The position numbers and the translations under genes are program-made. Source: Amyelois transitella (Eukaryota; Arthropoda; Insecta; Lepidoptera; Pyralidae). From it: a DNA stretch of 64,000 nucleotides. The notes beneath the pieces were generated by a model, which saw only the letters and a program-made list of their open reading frames with translations, was not told where the DNA came from and ran no database searches. Position 1 is the stretch's first letter. Each line of letters opens with the position of its first letter. Positions 1 through 10,300 of this stretch are shown piece after piece. The stretch spans positions 2,093,501 to 2,157,500 of the forward strand of contig NC_083525.1 in assembly GCF_032362555.1 (NCBI RefSeq), written 5' to 3'.

Positions 1-80
1 TTAACATATATCAACAACAAAATGTTTATGTATAAATGATCTAGTTCTAGTTCATTACTACAGTATATACTTTTATGTAG

Positions 81-146
81 GTATCCTTCCGAGGCAAGCG
101 ATGGGAGTGTTATGACGATCTTCGTAATAATGTAAGAAAAAGCTAA
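81..146 (+). CDS. possible terminal coding exon of a gene entering from the left
   Basis: After a pyrimidine-rich stretch and the acceptor-like TTTTATGTAG, a frame of 21 codons reads VSFRGKRWECYDDLRNNVRK, then S and a TAA at 144-146. The W-x2-YDDL core resembles the C-terminal edge of ubiquitin-specific protease or papain-like folds, but this is only a resemblance over a few residues. No earlier exon is in the window, so the reading frame cannot be confirmed. An AT-rich, 3'-UTR-like stretch follows. It could equally be a chance open frame. Confidence 0.3.
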   Translation, partial: VSFRGKRWECYDDLRNNVRKS

Positions 147-434
147 ATGTATGATTTCAGAATGTGACCTTTATAGATTGAAATATTTTTTTGTAATATA
201 CATAAAAATATATTTTGTGATTTAGGAATGTTACAATTCTGTACATAAATGTGTAATCACATACAGACAGATACTAGAGTGATCCTATAAGAGTTCCTTT
301 TTTTTATTTTATTTTTTTTTTCATTTTCTCAGCACCCTTAATATTTTTTATTTATTTAATATTTGTTTCTGCAGGTACACAAGAGGTACCAAATCTACAT
401 ATACAGTTAACTTACTTACATATGCTAACTAGAA

Positions 435-472
435 GTACACCCGCGGTCCTGACGTCAGGACCGCGGGTGTAC
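435..472. repeat. perfect 38-bp palindrome with GGTACAC motifs around it
   Basis: The half GTACACCCGCGGTCCTGAC is followed directly by its exact reverse complement, with no spacer. A diverged half copy (GTACACCCGCCATTCTGAC) lies at about 583-602, and further AGGTACAC motifs lie between 380 and 590. The GC content is high against an AT-rich background. No ORF or known element is recognised here. It may be the terminal or internal fold of a small foldback element. Confidence 0.8.
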
Positions 473-599
473 CTATTTTATTAAAAATCTTTACATAGAA
501 GGAGGTACACAGATTTTTAGGATAGGTACACTGAGGTACACATCAGGTACGTTTTTAATCCAAAACAGATATTAAAATCCGTGAGGTACACCCGCCATT

Positions 600-720
600 C
601 TGACACACATTTCATATCGCTTAGTAATTGTCAAAACTTTTAGTTTCACAACATTGGTTGACGTCAAATAAATTACTTAAAAACTAAGTTTACTGCCGCT
701 TCCAAGGCGTCAGTGCAGAA
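600..720 (+). repeat. dispersed moth repeat, also present near 33740-33870
   Basis: The stretch around ACGTCAAATAAATTACT and AACTAAGTTTACTGCCGC is shared, with scattered mismatches, with 33740-33870 (and 58270-58400 in the duplicated unit). Two diverged copies in one window mark it as an interspersed repeat. Family not identified. Confidence 0.6.
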
Positions 721-1569
721 GAAGCGGTAACAAACTACACTGCACCATTTTCTTCAATCCAGCCCTGTAGCAAGAAACGCACGAAGCTGTGTTTATCGCG
801 CGATAAAGAAGAATCCTACAATAATGAATAAAAATTTTGAATTTTGAATTTTTTGAATTGCTTCACACAAACATAGATATTGAGCGAGTGACTGGACTAT
901 TATGACCAATAAAGGTTATACAGTATCGAAGAATAAATTGATGATTATTAAAGACGCCATTTGTAAAATGATTGTAGTTTAACGATTATGCAGTTATTGA
1001 TGTGATACTGTTGTTTTGTAAATATTTAATTGTTAATTTAGTTAGTAGTGTAAATAAAACGTGTAACATTTATTACGTTAGTTTTTATTTTAGTTTTAGT
1101 CTGCTTACGCCCTTCTATCCATTATGGGAATACATATTTAATTATCCTTATTGTCATACCAGTATGACCAAAGAAATAATTTAAAAAAATAAAGGTACAT
1201 AAGTATCTACTTAATCTTATTTGATTCCCAATTCTATGGATATGACAACCACGAGAAAATAGCGGTTCAATTATTTCCTTAATCGCCTATTATAACCATG
1301 GAAAAGCAAGCGTTTGGTTTCTACACAATTCTAGATTCCCTATATTGTCTCAAAGAAGAAAAGTTATATATTTTCAATATACTCGTTTATTCTACTGCCG
1401 TCAAAACATTACCATTTTCTTTGTATTTAAAAACTTTCTCTTTCCGCCTCGATTTCCAATGCTTTGTTGCTTCTTTGGATATTATATACGCGCCATCCAG
1501 AGCAACTGCTTTAATTTTGTCTGAAAAAAAAATAAAAAACAATATAACATATTCCCAGCATTAGAAAAA

Positions 1570-1745
1570 AGAATAGGACCCACACGGATGTCGTAGGAAG
1601 CGACTAAAGGTCGGGCTTATAAACTTAAGATTCTTCTGTTAGGCAATGGGCTAGCAACCTGTCACTATTTGAATCTCAATTCTATTACTAATCCAACTAC
1701 CAGTCTACCCCGCTATGGATAAAGACGTGATTATATGTATGTAAA
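1570..1745 (-). repeat. family A interspersed repeat (minus orientation)
   Basis: In reverse orientation it carries the family hallmarks in order: a GTCG(T)AGGAAGCGACTAA block, GGCTAGCAACCTGTCACT, ATTTGAATCTCAATTC, a decayed 'GTAGAC' box and a TATGTATGTA tail. Same family as 21494-21751 but diverged. Confidence 0.75.
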
Positions 1746-1849
1746 ACATATATTTTACCAAAAATTTGCAATGTCAACTGTGCCAGGGGCAAAAAGAAAA
1801 AAAATTACAGTGAAATCCAGCTGTTTGTCTAACAGGCTAGATTGTAAAG

Positions 1850-1985
1850 TCAAGGCAATGGGGGTAGCAATCTGACACTATATTTCAGATTCAATTCCAT
1901 CATTTGACCCATACAGTCAAATCTGACCTTTGAGTCTTGTGACTATTGACACTCTACCCCGTAAGAGATATGTGATGTGTGTCTG
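1850..1985 (-). repeat. decayed family A repeat
   Basis: The order of blocks (GGCAATGGGGGTAGCAATCTG, ATTCAATTCCATCATT, a CTACCCCGTAAGAGATA box) matches family A, with many differences. An old copy. Confidence 0.6.
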
Positions 1986-2217
1986 TGAATTCCAGCAGAT
2001 TTAAAGAATCACTCCTCTTGTCCTTTTTTTGTCTATAAAATTCAGTTATATTAGTTTCACATAATCATTATGGTGGATTCAAAACAGGCATATTACGAAT
2101 ATTCTTATTATTTTTAATTTTATATCTTTAAAGAAATATACCAGTTAAAAATGAACATGACAAATATGAAAAGGTAGATACCTAACAGCCTTAGACCAAT
2201 AATAACATACTACGATG

Positions 2218-3475
2218 CTACATAACTAAATAATACACACCATTTTCATTTTTATCATCTTCCTCAATCTTCCGTTTCTTCTTATTTTTCCTATACTCGG
2301 CATTGTGGACAGCCGTGTATGTATCCTTCGGATCTTCAGCGCTTAAATAACTTTCTGAATCTCTAAATAGCTTCACTCCTCCTTTTATTTTGCGATTTCT
2401 GTAAGAAAACATAATATAGAAATAAACACAGTCTATGATTGAAGGATTTCCATATAAAGTAGTACCATGTGCAATATGCATCAATACTTCAAATTGTAAT
2501 GTTGTCACAAGAAATGTTTTTGATTAAGTGAATACAAATTTATATACAAATAGTATAAGAATAATAATTCTGTTACAAGTAAGCAAAGACAGGAAATTTG
2601 ATACAAAATGAGTATTTATGTCAGTATTTGATACAAAATGAGTATGGCGTGCATTACTAGAGGCCTACATCCAGGAGTGGATGAATATGCGCTGAAGAAG
2701 AAGAAGAAGAGAGTATTTATAATCTAAATTATAATTTATGAACATGATAGGGTGCTCACTTGAGAGCAATAGGTTCTGCATCAACAAATTTAATATTTTT
2801 CCTTATCAAATCCGACACTTTAGCCCCAATCCGTTTCTGCAGTTCCTCGGGAACCTTCACGTCATTGTAGTGGCTTGCTTCCTCTAAATATCTTTCAGAC
2901 TTTGGTTTAACTGTAATCAAATAAAACAAATGTTTAATATAGAAGCATTGGAGTTGTCTCTATTATATCTTCAGAAAAACTAGTCATAAGATTTGTTGTA
3001 ATGGTTTTTGACACAATAGTATGCTTTCTCCATCTTTCTCAAGGCTAAGATGATAAGAATGAGGAAGAATGACAAGAGTAATAATTTTGGACAAGTGTAA
3101 TAAGTTTATTAACACTGGACTACGCGTCTCCTGCATTGTCATACGCAAATGTGGGAGAGGAGTCAAACATACCAAAAGAATAAAGTGTACATCTATAAAA
3201 GACGGGTGGGTATTATGCATAAAGAAGCAAACAGTCGACCCCAATGCATACACGTAAAGGTGTTTTCTTGCCACTGTTGATGTTGAAACCAACCTCAAGC
3301 CCTAATGTTTCTAAATATAAAAAGAATACGAGTAGTCTGAGATCATACGAAAATTACCTGTGTCCGTGTGTGTTGTTGAAGTTTTATTTCGAGAGTCATT
3401 GATTAATTTCGTAAAAGAAGTGTCTACTGCTTCCCGAAATCGCGAGAGGTCTTCGTCCTCTGAAGAATCTGACAT
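2218..3475 (-). CDS. CUSTOS-like nuclear protein, 149 aa, three exons
   Basis: Exons on the minus strand: 3358-3475, 2760-2910, 2218-2398. Every junction is GT-AG (donors GTAATT and GTGAGC) and the phases join exactly to 149 codons plus stop. The start is the ATG of MSDSSEDEDLSRFREAVD, an acidic head. The middle has a KPKSERYLEEASHYND stretch and an amphipathic PEELQKRIGAKVSDLIRKN segment. The end has a basic KNKKKRKIEEDD cluster that looks like a nuclear localisation signal. The order matches the CUSTOS family (C12orf43), which in vertebrates is a nuclear-envelope/Wnt-linked protein; the match is from memory. The last residues (VYYLVM) could be intron read-through, because AATG-GTGTGT is a possible donor, so a further short exon is not excluded. 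A family A repeat and TIM22 lie upstream, transcribed the same way. Confidence 0.65.
2694..2712. repeat. (GAA)n microsatellite in CUSTOS-like intron 2
   Basis: A short run of GAAGAAGAAGAAGAAGAG within the second intron. No coding role, since the flanking exons join without it. Confidence 0.7.
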
Positions 3476-4139
3476 TATAACAAACACTATATCTGGGTTT
3501 TAAATTTTAAACCTAAGTTTTTAAAACATGTGCGCATTTATTTGTTTATATTTTGATGTTTGACATTTGGTTTGGTAAGGTTAGGTTAGGAATTTCGGAT
3601 TGTCGATATCGATAAATATTATCATTTTATGAATGTATGTTTTTAATTAAATCAAAGAAGTGTACAAAGTTACATTAACTTATTTTTTTTTATTTTAGAT
3701 TAAGTATCAAAGTCAAAAAGTTATTTTGTAAGTTTTCAAATTCAATCTACCTATTTGTTATTTCTTTTTTTTATTCTCAAACTCATTAATTATTATGATT
3801 ATGCTCAATGGTTTTTATAACACATTCTAAGTTACCATAATAAAACTGAAATAAATCTTTGATTAATATTTGTTATTAGTGTAGATTAAAAAATAATTTC
3901 GTGGTAATTATACCATAACATATTATACATCTTTTTTCACAGCGACTTTTCACAAAATGTAGGTGACTAAAAACTGTAAACTGAAAAAACGGGAAATAAC
4001 AACGCAGTCAACAAAATTCAAACCTTCAGCAAGGTTATATTTTGTTTAAAATATCTAAAAAGGGAATGTTTTATTAAAACTAAAATTGGTCAACACAATA
4101 TGTAATTAGAACTAATTAATAATTTTTTTTGTACAATAT
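3476..4139. other. intergenic, CUSTOS-like 5' side and TIM22 3' side
   Basis: AT-rich. AATAAA in the minus direction at about 4069-4074 lies 66 bp past the TIM22 stop and is the likely poly(A) signal of that gene. No other exon or repeat recognised. Confidence 0.5.
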
Positions 4140-5510
4140 TTATGATCCTCTTTGATGCATATAATAATCAATAGCTGTTGAGAATGCTGCAAATCCTGCT
4201 GCTCCAAATATACCAGCTTTCAGGCCACCTGAAAATAAAACATCATATAATTAAAGGTGACATACATAAAACAAAAATTAAATGTGGTTCCCAGTGCTTT
4301 TAAATAGGATATAAAGCTGACGAAGAAATAGCCTAATAAACTTGGGATTCTTCTAGTAGGCGATTCGGCTAGCAAACTGTAAATATTTTATTCTCAGTTC
4401 CATCATTAACCCATACATCTGAACATGACCTTTCAGTCTTTTAAAGACTGTAAGGTAAATGTAAGGTAGATGGAGCCACCATCTACCTTACAAGGGAGGG
4501 ATATATATGTGATCAATGTATCACTACATATTATAAAGTAAATGATCTATGGCAAGTCTATCTTTCAAACTCAAATGAGATATGAGTGGTTGATTGGTAC
4601 AGTGGCTGGAGCAGAGCACGTAAGTAGATTGTAAATGTTTTAGCTAATTTAATATTATGGGTATTGCACATTTATTTTAGCGATATTCACAATTTGTATG
4701 TATAAAAAATTTTGTATTTACAATGTGTAAATTCACAGCGATAGTTCAAATCACTTCACATACCTCTCAACCCAATCAAACCACCCGTAACACCTCCAGC
4801 GTAAGTACCATTCTTCCAATCGGATTTCCCCCTAGCTGACTCTATGCAGCATTCGACTCCAGAAAAAACAGCTCCAAGGATGGCAAAGTTCTTTGCGTAA
4901 CTCAACATGGCTCCTTTCATTTCGCGAAGGATTTCTCTGGCAGTTTGCGTCTGTGGCGCTGTTGTGTCCGTAACGTTTGGCATCAGTGAAGATGTGAAGA
5001 GACCTACAGCTGCCCCGAGGCCATAACCTGAAGAAGAACAGTAGTGAAATGGAGACAATGTAAAAAAGTATTGAGCAAAAATTCTTTCAGGAAGAAAATG
5101 ATGATGATGAAATTAGACATTTAAAATCATGAGAGAAACTGAAAATGAACTTATCCTGAGGATTGGATTATTTTACATCCTCACAATAAATGGGGATTAC
5201 TTTAACTCTAAATATACTTAGCCCATTAATATAACTTTAATGAGAAGTGCCTAAGAAAAACGAAGTCCGTAATCGACTTACCAATAATGCAGCTGGTCAA
5301 AGATTTGAATGGACAGCTCTCAACTGTAGCTTCAATCATTTTCTCCTCATTTGTCTTTATTACGATGGGTCCTAGGATCCTCGGTATGATAATATTCTCA
5401 CGGAAACGACTGTGGTTTCCAACTAAATATTTTGCAAGGGAATCGTAATCATTTTTCTCCATAAAGTCTTTCAAATCAGGATCCACGGGAACCTTTTTAT
5501 ATTCTGCCAT
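4140..5510 (-). CDS. Tim22: mitochondrial import inner membrane translocase subunit Tim22
   Basis: Three minus-strand exons, 5282-5510, 4764-5027 and 4140-4228, join with GT-AG junctions in matching phase to 193 aa plus stop, the usual Tim22 length. The ATG at 5508-5510 ([10 protein letters not shown]) is chosen; the frame runs further upstream but only to a GTG. The Tim17/22/23 fold is clear. It has [16 protein letters not shown] before the first membrane helix, a [11 protein letters not shown] glycine-rich helix, [22 protein letters not shown], the conserved [15 protein letters not shown] segment, and a final [23 protein letters not shown] helix. Tim22 is the channel of the TIM22 complex, which inserts carrier proteins with internal signals into the mitochondrial inner membrane. 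A partial family A repeat (about 4320-4450) sits in intron 2. The gene lies outside the duplicated block and is single-copy here. Confidence 0.96.
4320..4450 (-). repeat. partial family A repeat in Tim22 intron 2
   Basis: Contains AATAAACTTGGGATTCTTCT, GGCTAGCAAACTGT and CCTTTCAGTCTTTTAAAGACTG in family order and minus orientation; the 'GTAGAC' end is lost. Confidence 0.65.
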
Positions 5511-6506
5511 TTTGAATATACTATTCACACTTATTAGTATTTTAAGTTCAGTTCACTTTATCTATTTCATTTTATAAAACTTTGCCTGAATATTTATTAA
5601 ATATGTTACCTACTCATTCATAACCATTTTAACCTAAAAAAATATCTATATTGACAAAAACTCTTAACTGACAAACACTCTGACCGTGAAACTGTCGCCT
5701 CTGCGTCACTGTCAGTTTGAAATTCTTGGGGTTACTGATATCCCCCTAAAATCAAGGAAAATTAAAAAAAGATGTGTCGATATATCAATGCATTAAATAG
5801 CAAAAAGAAATGTCAACAATTTTGAATATTTTTTTATACACATTTAACGACGTGACAGAGATCTTGTGTAAAAATTATTAATTGATTATACTGTCAATGT
5901 GATTGAGTGGTATGTGGTGTATTTATGAAAGATGATCTTGTTTTTGTTTTACCCTGCGGTTAAACTAAAAGATAAGTCCAAAAAAAATTAAACATGGCCT
6001 GTGAATTAAGAGGGTGGTTAATTAAAAAAAAAAGGTAGTTCATTATAGTGCTTTGTTCGCAGTTTCTTTTGTTTAATAAGAATTATAATTAATATTTCGA
6101 GGGTAAAGAATTTGGAAGAATGTGAGGGTAACACTCGACTTCAGAAAGTCAATGTCAAATCACCAACCGTCGTTGCGGCACGGTCCGCACGCTAAACGCG
6201 TTGCGTGTACTATACGATTCGATTACTAAGTCGATTATTTCCGAAATAGATCGATTTTTAAATCACAAGCCTTATGTATCGATTAAAAAAAAAACGTTTT
6301 TTTTTCAAGTTAGAATTTATTTTGGACATATAAATTCATTATACATTATATGGATAACAAGATAGATAACATAATAACCGATCTCTCAACAGTAAAATCA
6401 GCTTTATTAATTCAGGGAATTCGATAATAACAATCATTCTATCTTATTGTATTCTATTATAATTCTATTACAATATCAAAGACAGATCAGGTATGTAAGA
6501 AGACAT
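5511..6506. other. intergenic upstream of Tim22
   Basis: AT-rich DNA holding the presumed Tim22 promoter near 5511-5720. No exon or recognised repeat up to the LTR element. ACAT at 6503-6506 is the left target-site copy of that element. Confidence 0.5.
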
Positions 6507-6761
6507 TGTAGCGGGAGCGATGATTCGGCTCGACCGCCACCAAAGGGAAGATCTTCCGCCAGGCTAGGTGTTATGCCTGGGGAACCGCGGCTCCGACGAT
6601 GTTGTGTCGGAGGTTGTATATATAGCTCCAATCCGTGAAATCTTTGAAATCGCGTTCTAGATACTTCACAGCTATTGGTTGAGCGCGTCAATTTCTTCGC
6701 GATGATTGACAGTTGTTGTTGATTTGATGTTGTTGACGAGTGGCGTAGAGATGTCGCCACA
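6507..6761 (-). repeat. 3' LTR of TRIM-like element
   Basis: 255 bp, TGT...ACA termini, matching 11830-12084 at all but about 3 positions. Confidence 0.9.
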
Positions 6762-7176
6762 GTACTCCCCCCCAAGACCGAAGGTCTGAAGTCTTGATCT
6801 TGCTGTGCAATCTGTGCTTCAGTAGCTTGCAAGTTGCCAGTTGTCTTCCAGTGAGTCGGAAGTTGCTCGAAGTCCTAGTGAGTCAGGAGTGAGCCGTTGC
6901 GTTGCTCGTAGTCTGCGGTGAGTCGAGACAGTAGAGAGCGAAGTCGACTTGTTGGCGCCGGGAGAAATCGTGCAGAGCTGCCACGCTGGAGAGAAGAGCG
7001 GCCGTCGAAGAGATCCAGGCGTGGGCTGCGGTAGATGCGTCGGTCGCTGAAGTCGATGAGAGCGAGTGTGGGTGGAGACAGGACCAGGTAGCTCGTTGCG
7101 TTGGCTGCGATGGACCTGCTGCGATACCCAGTTGCTGGCTTGCTGTGAGACTGCTTGCAGAGTGAGGAGTGATGCT

Positions 7177-7399
7177 TGATAAAGGCTGAGAATCGTTACC
7201 CGCAGTGGAATAGAAGCCCGCGTAGCACACAATAGATTTTATACTTTTATTTTAAATACACTACACAATATAATAGATATATTTTATTGAGTTATAAAGA
7301 TATTAGAATATTCACACATCACAGTTTTTTTTCAGAAGTCACGAGTGACATGACAGTGTCTTTCTTTTTATTTCTTGCTTGTGCTATACAACCTTAATA
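7177..7399 (-). repeat. copia 3' LTR
   Basis: 223 bp, one difference from 11544-11766. Carries an AATAAA-type signal in the element's orientation. Confidence 0.93.
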
Positions 7400-10300
7400 C
7401 TTTCCCTCACTAGCTAGAAAAGTTTGTAGCCCCAAGTTGGCTCTTAACTTGATGAGCCTGGGCTTTGGAACAGCCTTCGTCAATAAATCAGCTAATTGTT
7501 CAACTGAGCTTGTCTTCATAATATGAACCAGTCCCTCTTGCACTGTCTCTCTAACAAAAAAGTGTCTCACTCGGATATGCTTGGTTCGCTTATGAAATAC
7601 GGGATTGTTTGCAAGCTGAATGGCTGCTTCATTGTCTACTTTTAATGTTGGTACATTTTCCAAGCATGTTAGTTGACTGAAAATTCTTTGAAGCCAGACC
7701 AACTCTCGTGCTCCTTCACTTGCTGCAACAATCTCAGCTTCAGTCGTTGAAATCGCTACCGATGGTTGCCGTTGGCTTAACCACGAAACAGCTCCTCCAG
7801 CAAAAAGACAAGCGACTCCTGTTGTTGAACGTCCAGTCATATCATCACCTCCGTGATCTGCATCACTATAACCTTCAACCAAGTTTCTAACAGAATTTGC
7901 TTCATATCTTAAGCCAAAGGATATTGTTCCCTTCAGATATCTGAATATCCTTTTTACTCTTAGCCAATCACTTTCGGTTGGGTTTTCCAGTTTTCTAGAA
8001 ACTACTCCAACAGCATAAGCTATATCAGGCCGTGTGCCTGTCATAAGGTATGCTAAAGCACCTACTGCTTCTCTGTATGGAAATTGCTTCTCAGAATCTC
8101 CATTTCGCACTTTCCCTAATTCAGAAATCTGATTTCTTTCAATTGGTGTCGATACTGGATTACATTCTGACATTCGAAATCGATCCAAAATCTTCCTTGT
8201 ATAAGCTTCTTGTTTAACATATACAGAACTGTCTTCAGATCTCTCAATTTCCAAACCTAGATAGTAAGAAGCAGGTTTTATTGTGATTTTTATTGTACTT
8301 CCTAATTCTTTAAGGAACTGGTGTGCCAAAGCTTCATCTGTTGTTGCTACAAGTCCATCGTCCACATAAAGAGTTATCAAAATTTTCTTGCCTTTCATAA
8401 TCTTTGTGAATAGACAATTATCAGAAGAACTCTGTACGAAACCTTTTTCTAGCAGGATTTCCGCAAAGCAAGAATTCCAGCAGCGTGGTGCTTGCTTAAG
8501 TCCGTATAGGCTTCTCTTTAATCGACAGACTTTTGATGTGCCATCGCTAAATCCATCAGGCTGACTCATGTAAATCTCTTCTTCGACCTTGCCATTTAGA
8601 AATGCAGTCGACACGTCAAATTGCATCAGATGTAGTTTTTCTTTGGCGCTGACACTTAACAAAGCTCTTATTGTAGCCATCCGGGCCACCGGACTATAGG
8701 TCTGTTCATAGTCAATCCCTTTTCGTTGCTTGAACCCTTTTGCTACAAGTCTTGCCTTGTATTTGTCTATTGTGCCATCTGGTTGGCGTTTAATTGTAAA
8801 GACCCATTTACATGGAAGCGCTCTTTTGTTTGGCGGCAAATCACACAACGTCCAAACTTCATTATCTTCAAGAGACTTAAGTTCACTAGCCATGGCCTTT
8901 TGCCATTCAGCTCTATCTTCTCTCTCAAGAGCTTCCTTATAGGTCTCAGGAAATCTCTCTACACCCACAAAACACACATAATCATCAAACTTCTTAGGAC
9001 GCAGAATTGTTGATCTATCTCTCAGATTATAACGAGGCTCCACTTCTGTTTCAAGAGGCTCTACTATTTCCAACTGATTTTGATCAGCATCAACAAATAC
9101 TTCTTCCTCGTGTAAGCTTTCCCTTGAATTATAATGTGGATTGTCAATCATCGTAGGTGTTACTTCAGAGTTCTCTCTATCTTGAATTCTTTGATCTTGG
9201 TCTTCTCTAGTTAGACTATTTTCTCCCTCTAGACCATGATCAAGACGATCTGCATTTTCAGGCAATTCTTGAATGTTTTCACAATAATCGTTGTTTGGCG
9301 CTCCCTCTGACGAAATAGGATTATTGATGATAGTCTTGAATTCAACATCAGATTCAAACGTTATGTCCCTCGACTTCAACGTCTTGACTCCATCCCAAAC
9401 ACGATAGCCATCATCATTCTCGTAGCCGACTAAAATGCCTTTAATCGCTTTTTTCTCCATTTTCTTACGATTCTGTTTTGGAACATGTGCGTAACATGTA
9501 CTACCAACAATCTTAAGATGGGATATCTTAGGTTTTTTCCCAAACCACAGTTCATATGGTACCTTATCTGCCTCTCTTGTAGGCCCGGTCCTATTTAGAA
9601 GATATGTAACTGTGTTAATTAATTCAGCCCATAGTACTTGTGGTAACTCTCCTCTTGCATGCATTATCGATCTAGCAGCCTCTACTAATGTCCGATTTTC
9701 TCTCTCACTACAGCCATTCTGCTCTGGCGTGTATGGCATTGTTAATCGCTGCTGAATACCATATCTCTGTAATATTTTACGAACGTTTTCATTATTGAAT
9801 TCGCCACCATTGTCACTCAGAAGAGTTTTGACAGTATGCCCAGCATTCTTTACTTCTTGAAGCATTAAAAGGAGTTTATCTTTAACTTCCGATTTGTGTC
9901 TAATGAAGTAAACCATGCGATAACTCGAATAATCGTCCTTAAATAAAACGTAGTATTGATATTTCGAGATGCTTTTTGCGAAGGGACCACAAACGTCTGT
10001 GTGAATTAGCTCTCCAACTGCTTTAGCTCTTTCCCTTGTCCCAAACGGCTTTCGGTGAGACTTTCCATAAATACAACCTTCACACGTCATTTTATCTGGA
10101 CTAAGTTGAATGCCTAACTCACGTTTTACCACGCGAATAACATGTCGTTTGTCCTGGTGCGCAAGTCGTTCATGATATAACTGTAGCAAATTAGAGCCTG
10201 TCACAGCGTTTATTTCTATAGCTGAATGCTTAGTCGGAACAATTGTCTTTATTTCTAACTTATAAAGTCCACCACAATGGGACCTGCTTCCAACAACTTT

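Larger units (their letters stand above)
147..2217. other. non-coding left flank
   Basis: AT-rich sequence with no convincing exon. It holds the palindrome at 435-472, the dispersed repeat at 600-720 and two decayed family A copies at about 1570-1745 and 1850-1985. Short open frames here (for example 1298-1564) lack splice context and recognisable protein features. Confidence 0.6.

Noticed and set aside
6476-7232. Open frames across the TRIM-like LTR and interior as genes
   Set aside because: They run through LTR ends and show no protein family features; the interior is non-coding by all signs.
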